A stretch of 64,000 bases of DNA from an uncultured Nocardioides sp. (GCF_947488025.1 NZ_CANKYS010000004.1:62001-126000); one strand, 5' to 3'; shown: positions 44,237 to 53,041, counted from the first letter of the stretch. Notes: generated by a model from the letters alone, not told the origin. Numbers and translations: made by a program.

Positions 44237-46045
44237 CTAGCTCCCCCCTGTCGAGTCCGGGCCAGGCCGGTCGACCGGGTCGACCTCCAACGCCAGGCTG
44301 GGCTGGAAGCCCGGCCACTCCGAGGCAACGATGTCAGGTCGGCGGAACTCCTCGTCGTCGCGCTGCCACGTGTGTCCCGCGCCGGTGCGGCGCAGGACGT
44401 AGCCGAGGCCGTGGGTGCGGTAGATCCGGCCGCCCGCCGCCTCGACGCCCGAGAGCAGCTGCGCGTCGACGTACTTGCGGACCCGACGGAAGTCGCCGAG
44501 CGCGTGGAGCGTGCCGCGGTCGAGCAGCAGGGTGCCGCCGGCGACGAAGCGGGCGAAGAGCTCCGAGGGGTGGCGGCGCCGCACGGTGAGGGCCTCGCGG
44601 TCCGCGTTGGCGTGCAGGTAGACGAACTCCGAGGGCATCCCGACCACGTCGGCGCCGGAGAAGCGGCGGGCCATCAGCAGGTCGTGGACGGCGTCGGGGG
44701 CGTACCAGTCGTCGTCGTCGACCTTGAGCAGCACCTCGCTCGACGCGGCCCGCGCCGCGGCGGTGAGGACGTCGCCGAAGAAGGCCGACCCGTCGAAGGT
44801 GAGGACCTGATGCGGCCGGTCGCCGAGGGCCCGGCGTACGGCGTCGCGGTCGGGCTCGAAGCCGTGCGCGGCGAGCACCAGCTCGACCTCCGCGCCCCGC
44901 TGCCGGGCGACCTGCCGCAGGGCGAAGTCGAGCATCTCGGGCCGCTTGGTCGACAGCAGCGCGCTGACCGCCGGCAGCCCGACGTGGCGCACACCGGCGC
45001 GCGAGGCCAGCGCCGACCTCCACGCCAGGGTCGAGTGGTGGTCGAAGGCCGCGCGGCGCACGGCCAGGCTGTGCTCCTCGCGCCGGAGCGGGTCGTCGAG
45101 GTCCACCTCGGCGTCGAGGGCGGCAGCGAGCGGCGGCGCCACGTCGAGCACGCCCTCGGTGACGACCGGCACGCCGGAGATCGCCAGCGCCAGCACGTCG
45201 GCGGTGGGGGTGTCGGCGGGGAGGCGCACGCCCTGGAAGGCGCGCGCGGCGGCGACGACGCCCTCGGTGACCGGGCCCGGACCGGCACGGTCGACGAGCC
45301 GGGCGAGGTCGACGACGGGGTGGTCCCAGTCCTTGCGGAAGCCGATCGGGTTGAAGACCCGCTCGTCGACCGGCTCGGGACCCGGGTCGGTGACGACGGT
45401 CGGGGCGCGGTCGATGACGTGGTGCTCGGCGACGCTCTGCTGAGAGGTGGCTCCGCGGCGGGCGACCACCACGTCGGGCGGCACGTCGCGCTCGGCGTCG
45501 CCGGCGTCCGCGACGTCGCGCAGCAGCACCGACCGGGCGTCGAGACCCGGCGCGGCGGGGCGACCGGCGTACGCCACGACGAGGCCGCCGTGGGTGGTGT
45601 CACCGGGGCCGGCGGCCTGGCGGGCCATCTCCATCACCACGAGCTGGGCGCGGGCGCCGGAGGCGAAGCGGGCGACCGTCAGGACGCCGCGGTCACCGGC
45701 CTCGCGGGCGGCGAGGTGCACCAGCCGCGGCCACTCCGGGCGCGGCACGAGCACCCACGGCACGGGCGAGTCGGTGAGCCAGCAGGCGACGGCCTTGCAC
45801 TGCCCGAGGAGGGGTACGGCGCTGGCCATCCGTCGCAGCCGCGCGCGGTCGGCCGCCACGACGAGCACCGAGCCCCAGCCCTTGCGCGGCCCGTCGAGCG
45901 TGGACAGCGGGACGACGGTCGGCTCGAGGCCGGGCAGGTCCTCGATGCCGTGCAGCGCGTCGAGGGCGAGGCTGTCGGAGTCGTCGACCAGCACCAGCGT
46001 GGGTCCGGGCAGGCGGAGGTCGTGGAGAGGGTGGGTCACGGTCAC
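44237..46045 (-). CDS. Two-part glycosyltransferase-like protein (family 2 GT-A C-terminus)
   Basis: A 602-residue protein. The first 330 residues show no family that I recognise. From about 350 a GT-A domain is visible: LPAVSALLSTKRPEMLDFAL, the donor region AAHGFEPDRDAV and the acidic metal-binding VDDDDWYAPDA, then GGTLLLDRG. Glycosyltransferases of this build are found in capsule-like gene groups. GTG 46045 follows GAAGGAG and overlaps the preceding GT stop by 4 nt. There is no membrane segment. The N-terminal half could hold a second transferase fold. Confidence 0.78.
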   Translation of the reverse strand: MTVTHPLHDLRLPGPTLVLVDDSDSLALDALHGIEDLPGLEPTVVPLSTLDGPRKGWGSVLVVAADRARLRRMASAVPLLGQCKAVACWLTDSPVPWVLVPRPEWPRLVHLAAREAGDRGVLTVARFASGARAQLVVMEMARQAAGPGDTTHGGLVVAYAGRPAAPGLDARSVLLRDVADAGDAERDVPPDVVVARRGATSQQSVAEHHVIDRAPTVVTDPGPEPVDERVFNPIGFRKDWDHPVVDLARLVDRAGPGPVTEGVVAAARAFQGVRLPADTPTADVLALAISGVPVVTEGVLDVAPPLAAALDAEVDLDDPLRREEHSLAVRRAAFDHHSTLAWRSALASRAGVRHVGLPAVSALLSTKRPEMLDFALRQVARQRGAEVELVLAAHGFEPDRDAVRRALGDRPHQVLTFDGSAFFGDVLTAAARAASSEVLLKVDDDDWYAPDAVHDLLMARRFSGADVVGMPSEFVYLHANADREALTVRRRHPSELFARFVAGGTLLLDRGTLHALGDFRRVRKYVDAQLLSGVEAAGGRIYRTHGLGYVLRRTGAGHTWQRDDEEFRRPDIVASEWPGFQPSLALEVDPVDRPGPDSTGGS

Positions 46046-46989
46046 ACGTGCTCCTTCGGCCCTCGGTGCCTCAGGGCGGCGGGCAGCGAGTGCTGCACGA
46101 GCGGTCGGGGCTGGCGCCAGAGCCAGTCGCGGCTGACGTGGTCGATGATGTGGACGCCGGCCGGCGCGGTCACCTTCACGAGCCCGCCGAGCGCCTCGGG
46201 GTCACCGTTGCGGATCGCCTCGTCGACCTCGAACTCCCGCAGCTTGCGGTAGAGCCGGGTGTTGGTGAAGTCGACGCCGTCGCGGCGCCAGTGGGCGTAC
46301 TCGTCGGCGTCGAGCCACTTCACCTCGACGACCAGCCCCTGCTGGAGCACGATCCGCTCGATGCCGGGCGGCTGCTCGCGCAGCTCCCAGTCGAAGGCCT
46401 TCACGAAGGTCGTGTCCGGGCCCATCGGGTAGACCCACGGCTCCAGGAAGCGCAGCGACAGGTCGAGCCAGCCGGTGGACTCGTCGACCACGGTCAGCGG
46501 GTGGCGCGGCATCGCGACGATCGCGCGGGTGGGCTGGAGCTGCCATGCCAGGTCGCGCAGGATCCCGGCGCCCTCGGGCGTGAGCACCATGTCGCCGTCC
46601 CACTTCATCGAGTAGGTCGTGCGGACGTGGGAGAAGCACCAGTTGTAGAAGTGGGTGAGCGAGTGGACGCTCGTGGCCGGCGTGGCGAGGTGCTCGCCAC
46701 CGGCGCGCGCCACCTGGTGGGGGTAGTCCAGGACGGTGAGGCGGTCGGTGGCCCCGCACTGCTCGGCGACGGCGCGCGCGACGTCGGCGGTGCCGTCGTC
46801 GGAGCCGTTGTCGACGACCAGCACGTGGTCGACCGCCGAGAAGACCGGCGGCAGCACCCACGGCAGGTTGCGCGCCTCGTTGCGGACCCGGAAGACGCAC
46901 GTCAGCCCGGGGACCAGCGGCTCGCCGGACGTCCAGGGCCACGTGACGTCGTACGCCGGGTCCCCCTCGAGGGAGGCGATGTCGGGCAT
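46042..46989 (-). CDS. Family 2 glycosyltransferase-like protein
   Basis: A 315-residue GT-A-type protein: CVFRVRNEARNLPWVLP at the N-terminus, VVDNGSDDGTADVA for nucleotide binding, and SMKWDGDMVL as the metal-binding acidic motif. There is no membrane helix. Later segments are shared with glycosyltransferases found beside sulfotransferases in actinobacteria. Its ATG overlaps the sulfotransferase stop by 1 nt (TGATG-type) and its stop overlaps the next GT by 4 nt, so the operon is tightly coupled. The sugar donor may be UDP-glucuronate from ugd, as inference. Confidence 0.84.
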   Translation of the reverse strand: MPDIASLEGDPAYDVTWPWTSGEPLVPGLTCVFRVRNEARNLPWVLPPVFSAVDHVLVVDNGSDDGTADVARAVAEQCGATDRLTVLDYPHQVARAGGEHLATPATSVHSLTHFYNWCFSHVRTTYSMKWDGDMVLTPEGAGILRDLAWQLQPTRAIVAMPRHPLTVVDESTGWLDLSLRFLEPWVYPMGPDTTFVKAFDWELREQPPGIERIVLQQGLVVEVKWLDADEYAHWRRDGVDFTNTRLYRKLREFEVDEAIRNGDPEALGGLVKVTAPAGVHIIDHVSRDWLWRQPRPLVQHSLPAALRHRGPKEHV

Positions 46990-48041
46990 CAGGCGGGCCG
47001 CTCCCGGCCGATCACCCGGCGCAGCTTCTGCCGGGCCGCGGGCGGCACCATCGCGCGGACTGCGTGCGGCACCCGGTCGGCGCCGCTGCGGGCGGCCTGT
47101 CCGGCCTCGCGCCGGGCCTCCGCGGCGGCGGCGCGCCGCTGGGCCACCACCGTCGAGTGTGCGAACGCCTCCGCCTCGGCGTAGTCCTCGGCGTAGGCGG
47201 CACGCAGCTGGTCACACCGCTCCTGGTGGGCGGGCGAGTCGTCGCGGGCGATCGCGTCGAGCGCCTGCCACGTCTCGTCGGCGAGCTCGCGGAGCCGGGC
47301 CGGCACGCCGATGTCGTCCCACGTCATCGTCACGCGCCGCAGCGACGGGTCGATGAAGCGGTGCACCTCGGCGATGTCGACGGCCATCGCGGTCTTGACC
47401 GCGGCGAGGTCGAAGGCCTCGCCGAGCGCGAAGACCGGCTGCGTCCAGTCGTCGAGCAGGTCGGCGTAGTGGACGAAAGCCCGCTGCTGGCCGCGCGTGG
47501 CGCGCTCGGTGTGGAGCATCATGTTGATCCACGCGGCGGTGCGGGTGACGGCCCCCTGGTCGGAGCCCGCGCCGACCTTGCCGTAGTAGGCCTGCTTGGA
47601 GCCGACCACCTCGGTCACCGGCCTCAGCATCGTGACGTACGACGACGTGGCGCCGCAGCGGTCGGCCGCGGCCCGCCACAGGCCGAGGAACCAGGCCGCG
47701 CGGGGGTCCTTGATGACCAGCTCGTCGCCGAGGTCGAACTGTCCCTCCAGCCACGCGGTGACGCGCTCGCGGGTGGCGTGGTCACCGCTGGTGGTGCCGG
47801 TGTCGAGCCACGCGCGGGGCCGGGCGTCGGAGACCTGGACGTTGCTCCGGGCGAGGAGCTCGGTGTGCAGGTCGACGACCCAGCGCGGCTCGCCGAACCC
47901 CTTGGGGTTGGTGGCGTCGGCGACCACCTCGGGCTGGGGCACGTGCAGGCCGAGCGTGCGCAAGGTGCCGGCCATCGTGCTCGTGCCGCTGCGGCCCGAG
48001 CCGACGACGAACACGACGCGGCGACTGGTGGGCTCGGTCAT
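46989..48041 (-). CDS. Sulfotransferase family protein
   Basis: A 350-residue PAPS-dependent sulfotransferase-like protein. The 5'-phosphosulfate loop is VVGSGRSGTST (residues 12-22), and the 3'-phosphate-binding region is likely around ATSSYVTMLRPVTEVVGSK. It would transfer sulfate to a carbohydrate or lipid; with three glycosyltransferases downstream, a sulfated cell-surface glycan is the simplest idea. ATG 48041 lies 6 nt after TAGGCT (complement of 48048-48053), so this gene carries the operon's promoter. The basic Ala/Arg-rich C-terminus is unusual. Confidence 0.86.
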   Translation of the reverse strand: MTEPTSRRVVFVVGSGRSGTSTMAGTLRTLGLHVPQPEVVADATNPKGFGEPRWVVDLHTELLARSNVQVSDARPRAWLDTGTTSGDHATRERVTAWLEGQFDLGDELVIKDPRAAWFLGLWRAAADRCGATSSYVTMLRPVTEVVGSKQAYYGKVGAGSDQGAVTRTAAWINMMLHTERATRGQQRAFVHYADLLDDWTQPVFALGEAFDLAAVKTAMAVDIAEVHRFIDPSLRRVTMTWDDIGVPARLRELADETWQALDAIARDDSPAHQERCDQLRAAYAEDYAEAEAFAHSTVVAQRRAAAAEARREAGQAARSGADRVPHAVRAMVPPAARQKLRRVIGRERPA

Positions 48042-48073
48042 GATCGGAGCCTATCGGGGGCGCCGGGCACCGC

Positions 48074-48478
48074 TCAGTGCTCGGGGGTCGCCCGCTCCTG
48101 CTGGGCCCGCGCGGCGGCGTCGGCCTCCAGGAAGGCCTCGTCCTGCTCGAGCTCCTCGCGCAGGGCGGACAGGCTCGAGCCGAGGTGGGCACGGGCGGCC
48201 TCCGCCGTCGGGTCGTCGTCCGCGCCGGACGCGATGTCGCGCCACGACGTCTCCCCGGCGTCGACGCGGCGCTGGAGGCGCTCCTGGTCCGGGCCGAGCT
48301 CGCCGCGGCGGGCCTGGGCCTGGAGGTCGGCGATGCGGCGGGCCGACTCGGCGCGGAACTTGTCGCGCTCGGCACTGAGGTGGGCGGCGAGGCGACGCAG
48401 CGACGCTGAGGCCTCGTTGGCCTGGCGGCGCGAGTCCTGGAGGGCGGCCTGCAGGCCGGGGTCGTCGGAGAGGGCCAT
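48074..48478 (-). CDS. Hypothetical helical/coiled-coil protein of the WXG cluster
   Basis: A 134-residue hydrophilic protein, almost entirely helical, with heptad-like stretches (residues 15-65) and a Glu/Ala/Gln-rich end. It has no signal peptide or membrane helix. I recognise no family. The ATG at 48478 overlaps the stop of the preceding WXG-like gene by 1 nt (TGATG), so it is the third gene of the unit. It may be a chaperone or a component for the two WXG-type proteins, by context only. Confidence 0.7.
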   Translation of the reverse strand: MALSDDPGLQAALQDSRRQANEASASLRRLAAHLSAERDKFRAESARRIADLQAQARRGELGPDQERLQRRVDAGETSWRDIASGADDDPTAEAARAHLGSSLSALREELEQDEAFLEADAAARAQQERATPEH

Positions 48479-49224
48479 CAGAATCCTTGCTGGGCGGAGT
48501 CGTCGGTGCGGTTGCCGGCCGAGGAGTGCTGGGCGGTGCTGATCGAGGTCAGCACGGCGTTGGCGCCGCCGAGGCCGGCGTTGACGTAGCGCAGGACCTT
48601 GAGCAGTGCCTGCGCCGCCTCGGTGAGCTTCTCGATCGCCCGCAGGCCGTCGTGGATCAGCTCCACGATGCGGCGGGCCTTGCCGGGTGCGGAGACGCCC
48701 GCCTTGAGCCACCCGATCGGGCCCGCGAGACCCGAGATGATCAGCTCCTGGATGACGCCGTCGATGAAGTCGATGGCGATGACCAGCACGTCGAGAGTGG
48801 CCTTGCCGACCTCGATGACGTGGCCGAGCTGCTCGGCGATGTAGCCCGAGGCCTCCTGCTGGTCGGCGTGCATCTCGCCGATGTCGGCCATCCGCGACGC
48901 CGCGGCGCTGCCGGCCGGCCCCGTCCACACCGAGGGGAGCTGCTGGCCGAGCGAGGTGTAGTTCTGGCCGACCCCGGCGCAGGCGTTGCCGACGTTGCCC
49001 CACGCGAGCTGCATGGACGACACGGCGTTGAAGTCGCCGGCCACCGGCTTGAAGAGCGCCTCGAGCAGGCTCCAGCCGGTGATCTTGTCGACGATGCCGT
49101 CGATGGCCGGGATGATCAGGCCGCACTCGCCCTTCTTGTCCTCGATGTACTGGCCCTGGGTGCCCGGCGGGGTGCCGCCGGCCACCGCCGACAGCGGGTT
49201 GACGTGCTCGGTGATGGTGGTCAT
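48478..49224 (-). CDS. WXG100/ESX-like secreted-protein candidate
   Basis: A 248-residue protein with a WXG100-type region: a helix, then the WTG turn (Trp100-Gly102 in PSVWTGPAG), then an Ala/Ser-rich second helix, the hairpin used for type VII secretion. The C-terminal 130 residues are hydrophobic-helical (VLVIAIDFIDGVIQELIISGLAGP). Proteins of this shape are exported by ESX systems or act as toxin/antitoxin carriers. The ATG at 49224 overlaps the preceding stop (ATGA). No EccC ATPase or other ESX machinery is in the window, so export is inferred. Confidence 0.72.
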   Translation of the reverse strand: MTTITEHVNPLSAVAGGTPPGTQGQYIEDKKGECGLIIPAIDGIVDKITGWSLLEALFKPVAGDFNAVSSMQLAWGNVGNACAGVGQNYTSLGQQLPSVWTGPAGSAAASRMADIGEMHADQQEASGYIAEQLGHVIEVGKATLDVLVIAIDFIDGVIQELIISGLAGPIGWLKAGVSAPGKARRIVELIHDGLRAIEKLTEAAQALLKVLRYVNAGLGGANAVLTSISTAQHSSAGNRTDDSAQQGF

Positions 49225-50213
49225 CGTCCGGCCCACTCCTGTGCGGTCTCGTCCTCGTCCTGGGACTGGTAGTCGTCGTAGCTGCCGAGGTCCTCGGCGT
49301 TGTCGCCGATCTCGTTGACGCTGTCGACCAGGTCGTTGACCTGCTCGACCGTCTCCTTGCCCTCGTTGTAGAGGTCGTTGTAGGTGCTGGCCGTGCTGCC
49401 GATGTCGCGGCGCCGGTCGTGGTCGGCGGAGTCGCGCGAGCGCGAGTCGGCGTAGGCGTCGTTGGCGCGCTCGCGGGCGTCCTCGGGGCTGGCGCCGTCA
49501 GCGATCGCGCGGTCGTACTCGTTGTTGTAGGCGTCCTCCGCGGTGCGGTTGATCCGGTCGTGGTTGATCGTGTCGGCGTGCCCGTCGATGCCGTCGGTCT
49601 TGGCGAACTGCAGCGCCTCCTCGTCGGAGTAGCCCAGCGAGCGGTAGTACTGGTACTCGTCCGTTCGGCGCTCGAAGGCGTCGGTGACCGCGTCGGAGGC
49701 GGCCTTCTGCGGGTCCATCCACGGCGGCGGCTTGTCGACGTCGTTGCCGGGCCTGACCTTGTCGCCCACCGCGGAGGCGCCGTCGGAGATGCCGGGGTGC
49801 TTGTCCTCGAGGTCGGGGATCCTGCTGCCGTCCTGCGGGGCGTTGGACAGCGGTCCGCCCGGGGTGTCGTTGCCGCTGCCGGCCGGCGCGTAGGGCGGGA
49901 AGCCGGCCGGGTCGGGGGCGAGCGCGCGGAAGCGGTCGTACGTCGCCTCGTCGGTGTCGAGGTAGTCGTCGCGCGAGTCGATGAAGGCGTCGCGCACCTT
50001 GTCGGCGACGGCGCGGGAGTCGCGCAGCCCGTCGTGGGCCGTGGCGACGGCCGACTCGTAGCTGCCCTGGAAGAGGTTGAGCACTCCGGAGAACGCGCCG
50101 AAGTTGCTGCAGGAGGCGCCGATGTAGTCGTCGATCGCGCCGATGTGGTCACGCTGCTGGGACGCGAGGCGCGACGACGCGGTCAGTGCGTCGGGGTCCA
50201 CCTGGAAGCTCAC
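49221..50213 (-). CDS. ESX/EspC-like N-terminal domain protein, hypothetical
   Basis: A 330-residue, very acidic protein. The first 100 residues (SFQVDPDALTASSRLASQQR and two further helices) resemble the EspC/WXG100-like N-terminal hairpin of type VII substrates. A Pro/Gly/Asp-rich linker follows (110-150), and then a long Asp/Glu/Arg-rich helical region with many DR and ED pairs. It has no signal peptide. It is the first gene of a three-gene unit. The start is a GTG (50213) with AAGGA upstream. Function is unknown; a secreted effector or surface protein is possible. Confidence 0.72.
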   Translation of the reverse strand: MSFQVDPDALTASSRLASQQRDHIGAIDDYIGASCSNFGAFSGVLNLFQGSYESAVATAHDGLRDSRAVADKVRDAFIDSRDDYLDTDEATYDRFRALAPDPAGFPPYAPAGSGNDTPGGPLSNAPQDGSRIPDLEDKHPGISDGASAVGDKVRPGNDVDKPPPWMDPQKAASDAVTDAFERRTDEYQYYRSLGYSDEEALQFAKTDGIDGHADTINHDRINRTAEDAYNNEYDRAIADGASPEDARERANDAYADSRSRDSADHDRRRDIGSTASTYNDLYNEGKETVEQVNDLVDSVNEIGDNAEDLGSYDDYQSQDEDETAQEWAGR

Positions 50214-50303
50214 GGGGCAGGTCCTTCGTCGATCTCGTCGAGACGGTCGTGGTCGACCCCAGTCCTACCCGACGAGGTCGCCGTCAAACCCCGGAACGCG
50301 CGA

Positions 50304-50828
50304 TCAGACGGGCGATCCGGCCTTCTTCGCCCGCGACCTGACCCGGAACCAGCCGACGACCATCGCGAGCAGCACGACGAAGCCGACCGCCCACGCGAGC
50401 GTCGATCCCCACGCCCGCTCGACCGTCGTACGCCACTCGCCGCCCTGCTCGTAGACGGTGATCTCGTCGCCCTTCTCGACGTCGCCGAGGCGGCGCAGCT
50501 CGTAGAGGGCGGAGGCCTGCTCGCCGTCGGGCAGCTCGAAGACGACCGAGGAGTACTCCGTCGCTTGCTGGCCGGCCCGGCTCGGGCCGAGCTCCTCGAA
50601 CCCGACCACCGTCGCCTGCTGCGTCTCGACGCCCGACGGCGGCTGCCGGCTGTCCCAGAAGTCGAAGAGCCGCCACCCGACCACGACGAGCATCACCAGC
50701 AGCAGGACCAGCGCGATCCACGTCATCCCGTGGTTGCTCGACCGGCCCCCGGAGAAGCCGCCCTCCGCGCCGGGCGCCCCCGGACGGTCGGGCACGGGGC
50801 GGTCGGGGACGGGACGCTCGTCGGCCAT
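50304..50828 (-). CDS. DUF3592-like membrane protein
   Basis: A 174-residue protein: a Pro/Asp-rich cytoplasmic N-terminus with PVPDRPVPDRP repeats, one transmembrane helix (WIALVLLLVMLVVVGWRLF), an extracytoplasmic beta-rich domain (TVVGFEELGP ... SVVFELPDGE ... EKGDEITVYEQGG) and a second helix near the C-terminus. This order matches DUF3592, of unknown function. I chose ATG 50828; an upstream TTG (50840) is possible. It is downstream of the beta-glucosidase gene across a 65-bp hairpin. Confidence 0.8.
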   Translation of the reverse strand: MADERPVPDRPVPDRPGAPGAEGGFSGGRSSNHGMTWIALVLLLVMLVVVGWRLFDFWDSRQPPSGVETQQATVVGFEELGPSRAGQQATEYSSVVFELPDGEQASALYELRRLGDVEKGDEITVYEQGGEWRTTVERAWGSTLAWAVGFVVLLAMVVGWFRVRSRAKKAGSPV

Positions 50829-50845
50829 GGCGGAAGTCAACCACC

Positions 50846-50910
50846 CGATATCTGAGGACGTCGTGGACGGGTCGGGCCCTCCACCACGTGCGTGGCGTCC
50901 TCAGACATCT
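50846..50910. repeat. 65-bp inverted-repeat element, copy 1
   Basis: The 15-bp arms CGATATCTGAGGACG (50846-50860) and CGTCCTCAGACATCT (50896-50910), with two mismatches, surround a loop. The same core occurs with the same length at 56215-56279. It begins 4 nt from the beta-glucosidase stop, between two genes on the minus strand. Confidence 0.75.
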
Positions 50911-50913
50911 GCC

Positions 50914-52278
50914 TCAGAGGTGCTGGGGCTGGGCCCTGATCAGGTCGGCGTACCAGTGGAACGACTTCTTGGGAGTCCGCCGCTGCGTCTCGTAGTCGAC
51001 GTGCACCAGGCCGAAGCGCTGGGTGTAGCCCTCGGCCCACTCGAAGTTGTCCATGAGCGACCAGCAGTAGTAGCCGCGGACGTCGACGCCGCGCTGGATG
51101 GCCTCGGAGACGGCGTTGACGTGGGCGCGGAGGTAGTCGATGCGCGCCTGGTCGTCGACGACGCCGTCCGCGTCGGGGCCGACGTTGTAGCTGCAGCCGG
51201 ACTCGGTGATCACGATCGGCGGCAGCGCGGCGCGGAAGCGGGCGCGGAACATGACCAGCCACTCGCGCAAGGCGTCGGGGACGATCGGCCAGCCGAAGTC
51301 GGTGGTCGGGTAGCCGACGACCTCGCGCAGGTCGAAGGGGATCTCGGAGTCCGCGTCGGCGGCGGCGACCTTCATCGGGTTGTAGTAGTTGACGCCGTAG
51401 AAGTCGAGCGGCTGCCGGATCGTGGCCAGGTCGCCGTCGGCCATCACGCCCTCGAAGAGCGGCATCAGGTCGACGGGGTAACGCCCGAGGAGCATCGGCT
51501 CGAGGAACGTGCCGTTCCAGAGGGCGTCGAAGATCTTGCTCATCCCGACGTCGGCGTCGTCGTCGCTGGCGGGCCAGATCGGGGCGTGGTTGTTGGCGCA
51601 CCCGATCGACGTCGCCCCGGCCTGGCGCAGCTCGATGGCGGCGCGGCCGTGGGCGAGGAGCAGGTGGTGGGCGGCCGGGAGGCAGTCGAACAGCATCGCC
51701 TTGCCGGGGGCGTGGGTGCCGAGGCCGTAGCCCAGGATCGAGGCGACGTTGGGCTCGTTGACCGGGATCCAGTGCGCCACGCGGTCGGCGAACCGCTCGC
51801 CGACGATGGCGGCGTACTCCGCGAAGCGCTCCACGGTGTCGCGGTTGAGCCAGCCGCCGTCGTCCTCGAGCGCCTGCGGGAGGTCCCAGTGGTAGAGGGT
51901 GACCATCGGCTCCTGGCCGTTGGCGAGCAGCGTGTCGATGAGCCGGTCGTAGAACGCCAGACCCTTCTCGTTGGCCGGGCCGCGGCCCGTCGGCTGGATC
52001 CGGGGCCAGGCGATCGAGAAGCGGTAGCCGCCCGTGCCGAGCTCCTTCATCAGCGCGACGTCCTCGTCGACGCGGTGGTAGTGGTCGCACGCGACCGCGC
52101 CGCTGCTGCCGTCGGCGACGCGTCCCGGCTCCGCGGTGAAGGTGTCCCAGATGCTCGGGCCTCGGCCGTCCTCGGCGACCGCGCCCTCGATCTGGTAGCT
52201 CGCCGTGCTGGTGCCGAAGCGGAAGCCGGGAGGGAGCAGGGGGAAGTCGTGCGGGGGGTCTGCATGCGGGGGTGGCAC
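50914..52278 (-). CDS. GH1 beta-glucosidase, second copy
   Basis: A 454-residue GH1 enzyme with acid/base Glu175 (IPVNEPN) and nucleophile Glu359 (VITESGC). It has the GH1 signature FRFGTSTASYQIEGA and no signal peptide, so it is cytoplasmic. It has no adjacent transporter and no CebR-type site upstream. GTG 52278 is preceded by TATCTT (complement of 52286-52291) at 7 nt, which favours a leaderless start. It shares divergent upstream DNA with the pirin gene. Its substrate may be a different beta-glycoside from that of the enzyme at 13039. Confidence 0.92.
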   Translation of the reverse strand: MPPPHADPPHDFPLLPPGFRFGTSTASYQIEGAVAEDGRGPSIWDTFTAEPGRVADGSSGAVACDHYHRVDEDVALMKELGTGGYRFSIAWPRIQPTGRGPANEKGLAFYDRLIDTLLANGQEPMVTLYHWDLPQALEDDGGWLNRDTVERFAEYAAIVGERFADRVAHWIPVNEPNVASILGYGLGTHAPGKAMLFDCLPAAHHLLLAHGRAAIELRQAGATSIGCANNHAPIWPASDDDADVGMSKIFDALWNGTFLEPMLLGRYPVDLMPLFEGVMADGDLATIRQPLDFYGVNYYNPMKVAAADADSEIPFDLREVVGYPTTDFGWPIVPDALREWLVMFRARFRAALPPIVITESGCSYNVGPDADGVVDDQARIDYLRAHVNAVSEAIQRGVDVRGYYCWSLMDNFEWAEGYTQRFGLVHVDYETQRRTPKKSFHWYADLIRAQPQHL

Positions 52279-52296
52279 ATCCGCGAAGATATCGGC

Positions 52297-52989
52297 ATGA
52301 GCATGGCCCTGTACGCCGGTTCAGACAGGTCGTCGGACACTGTCAAGGGGCGCTTGACCAGGCACTCCTTCTCGTTCGGGCCCCACTACGACCCCGCGAA
52401 CCTGGGCTTCGGACCGCTCGTCTGCCACAACGACGACCGCCTCGATCCGTCCGCCGCGGACGTCGCCGGCTACCCCGAGCACCCGCACACCGAGCTCGAG
52501 ATCGTCACCTGGGTCCTCGAGGGGGCGCTCGTCCACACCGACGTCGCCGGCGGCCGCCACGTCGTGGAGGCCGGCCGCGCCCAGGTCCTGTCCGCCGGCA
52601 CCGGCGTCCGCCACAGCGAGGTCGCCGACGCGCAGTCGGGACGCTGCCGGTTCGTCCAGGCCTGGCTCACCCCGTCCGCGCCGGGGGCCGTGCCGTCGTA
52701 CGCCCTGGGCGAGGCGCCGCCGTCGTCGTCCGGACTGGTGGAGGTGGCGGGCGGCGACGGACTGCCGATCGGGACGACCGGCGCTCGGCTGCTGCTCGCG
52801 CGGCTGTCCCCCGGTGAGTCGGTGACGCTCCCCGACGACCCGCGCCAGCACGTCTTCGCGGCCACCGGGGGCGTCTCGCTCGACGGGCTCGACCTGCGCG
52901 CGGGCGACGCCGTGCGCCTCACCGACGAGCCGGGGCGCACGGTCCGCGCCAGCGAGCAGACCGAGCTCCTCGTCTGGTCCTTCGCCTGA
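52297..52989 (+). CDS. Pirin family protein
   Basis: A 230-residue bicupin of the pirin family. The N-terminal metal-site histidines appear in GYPEHPHTELEIVTWVLEG, and further motifs in GTGVRHSEV; the C-terminal cupin (RLLLARLSPGESVTL) is more degenerate. Pirins bind iron and act as redox-sensitive regulators or quercetinase-like enzymes. ATG 52297 is used; ATG 52303 is close behind. It is divergent from the beta-glucosidase gene with only 18 nt between start codons, so their promoters overlap. A strong inverted repeat follows its stop. Confidence 0.86.
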   Translation: MSMALYAGSDRSSDTVKGRLTRHSFSFGPHYDPANLGFGPLVCHNDDRLDPSAADVAGYPEHPHTELEIVTWVLEGALVHTDVAGGRHVVEAGRAQVLSAGTGVRHSEVADAQSGRCRFVQAWLTPSAPGAVPSYALGEAPPSSSGLVEVAGGDGLPIGTTGARLLLARLSPGESVTLPDDPRQHVFAATGGVSLDGLDLRAGDAVRLTDEPGRTVRASEQTELLVWSFA

Positions 52990-53032
52990 CCGCTGGTTGA
53001 GCAGGGCTCCGGGCGCCCTGCTCAACCAGCGG
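52990..53032. terminator. Bidirectional terminator-like inverted repeat (CCGCTGGTTGAG family)
   Basis: Perfect 17-bp arms CCGCTGGTTGAGCAGGG (52990-53006) and its complement (53016-53032) flank a 9-nt loop, between the convergent pirin and amidase genes. The core matches the element at 2835-2918. Confidence 0.78.
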
Positions 53033-53041
53033 CTGTGCGAG

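Noticed and set aside
42584..46252. A very long open frame on the + strand antisense to two glycosyltransferases
   Set aside because: High-GC antisense frame of low-complexity Arg/Gly/Val-rich sequence with no domain; the minus-strand genes carry clear GT-A motifs and coupled starts.
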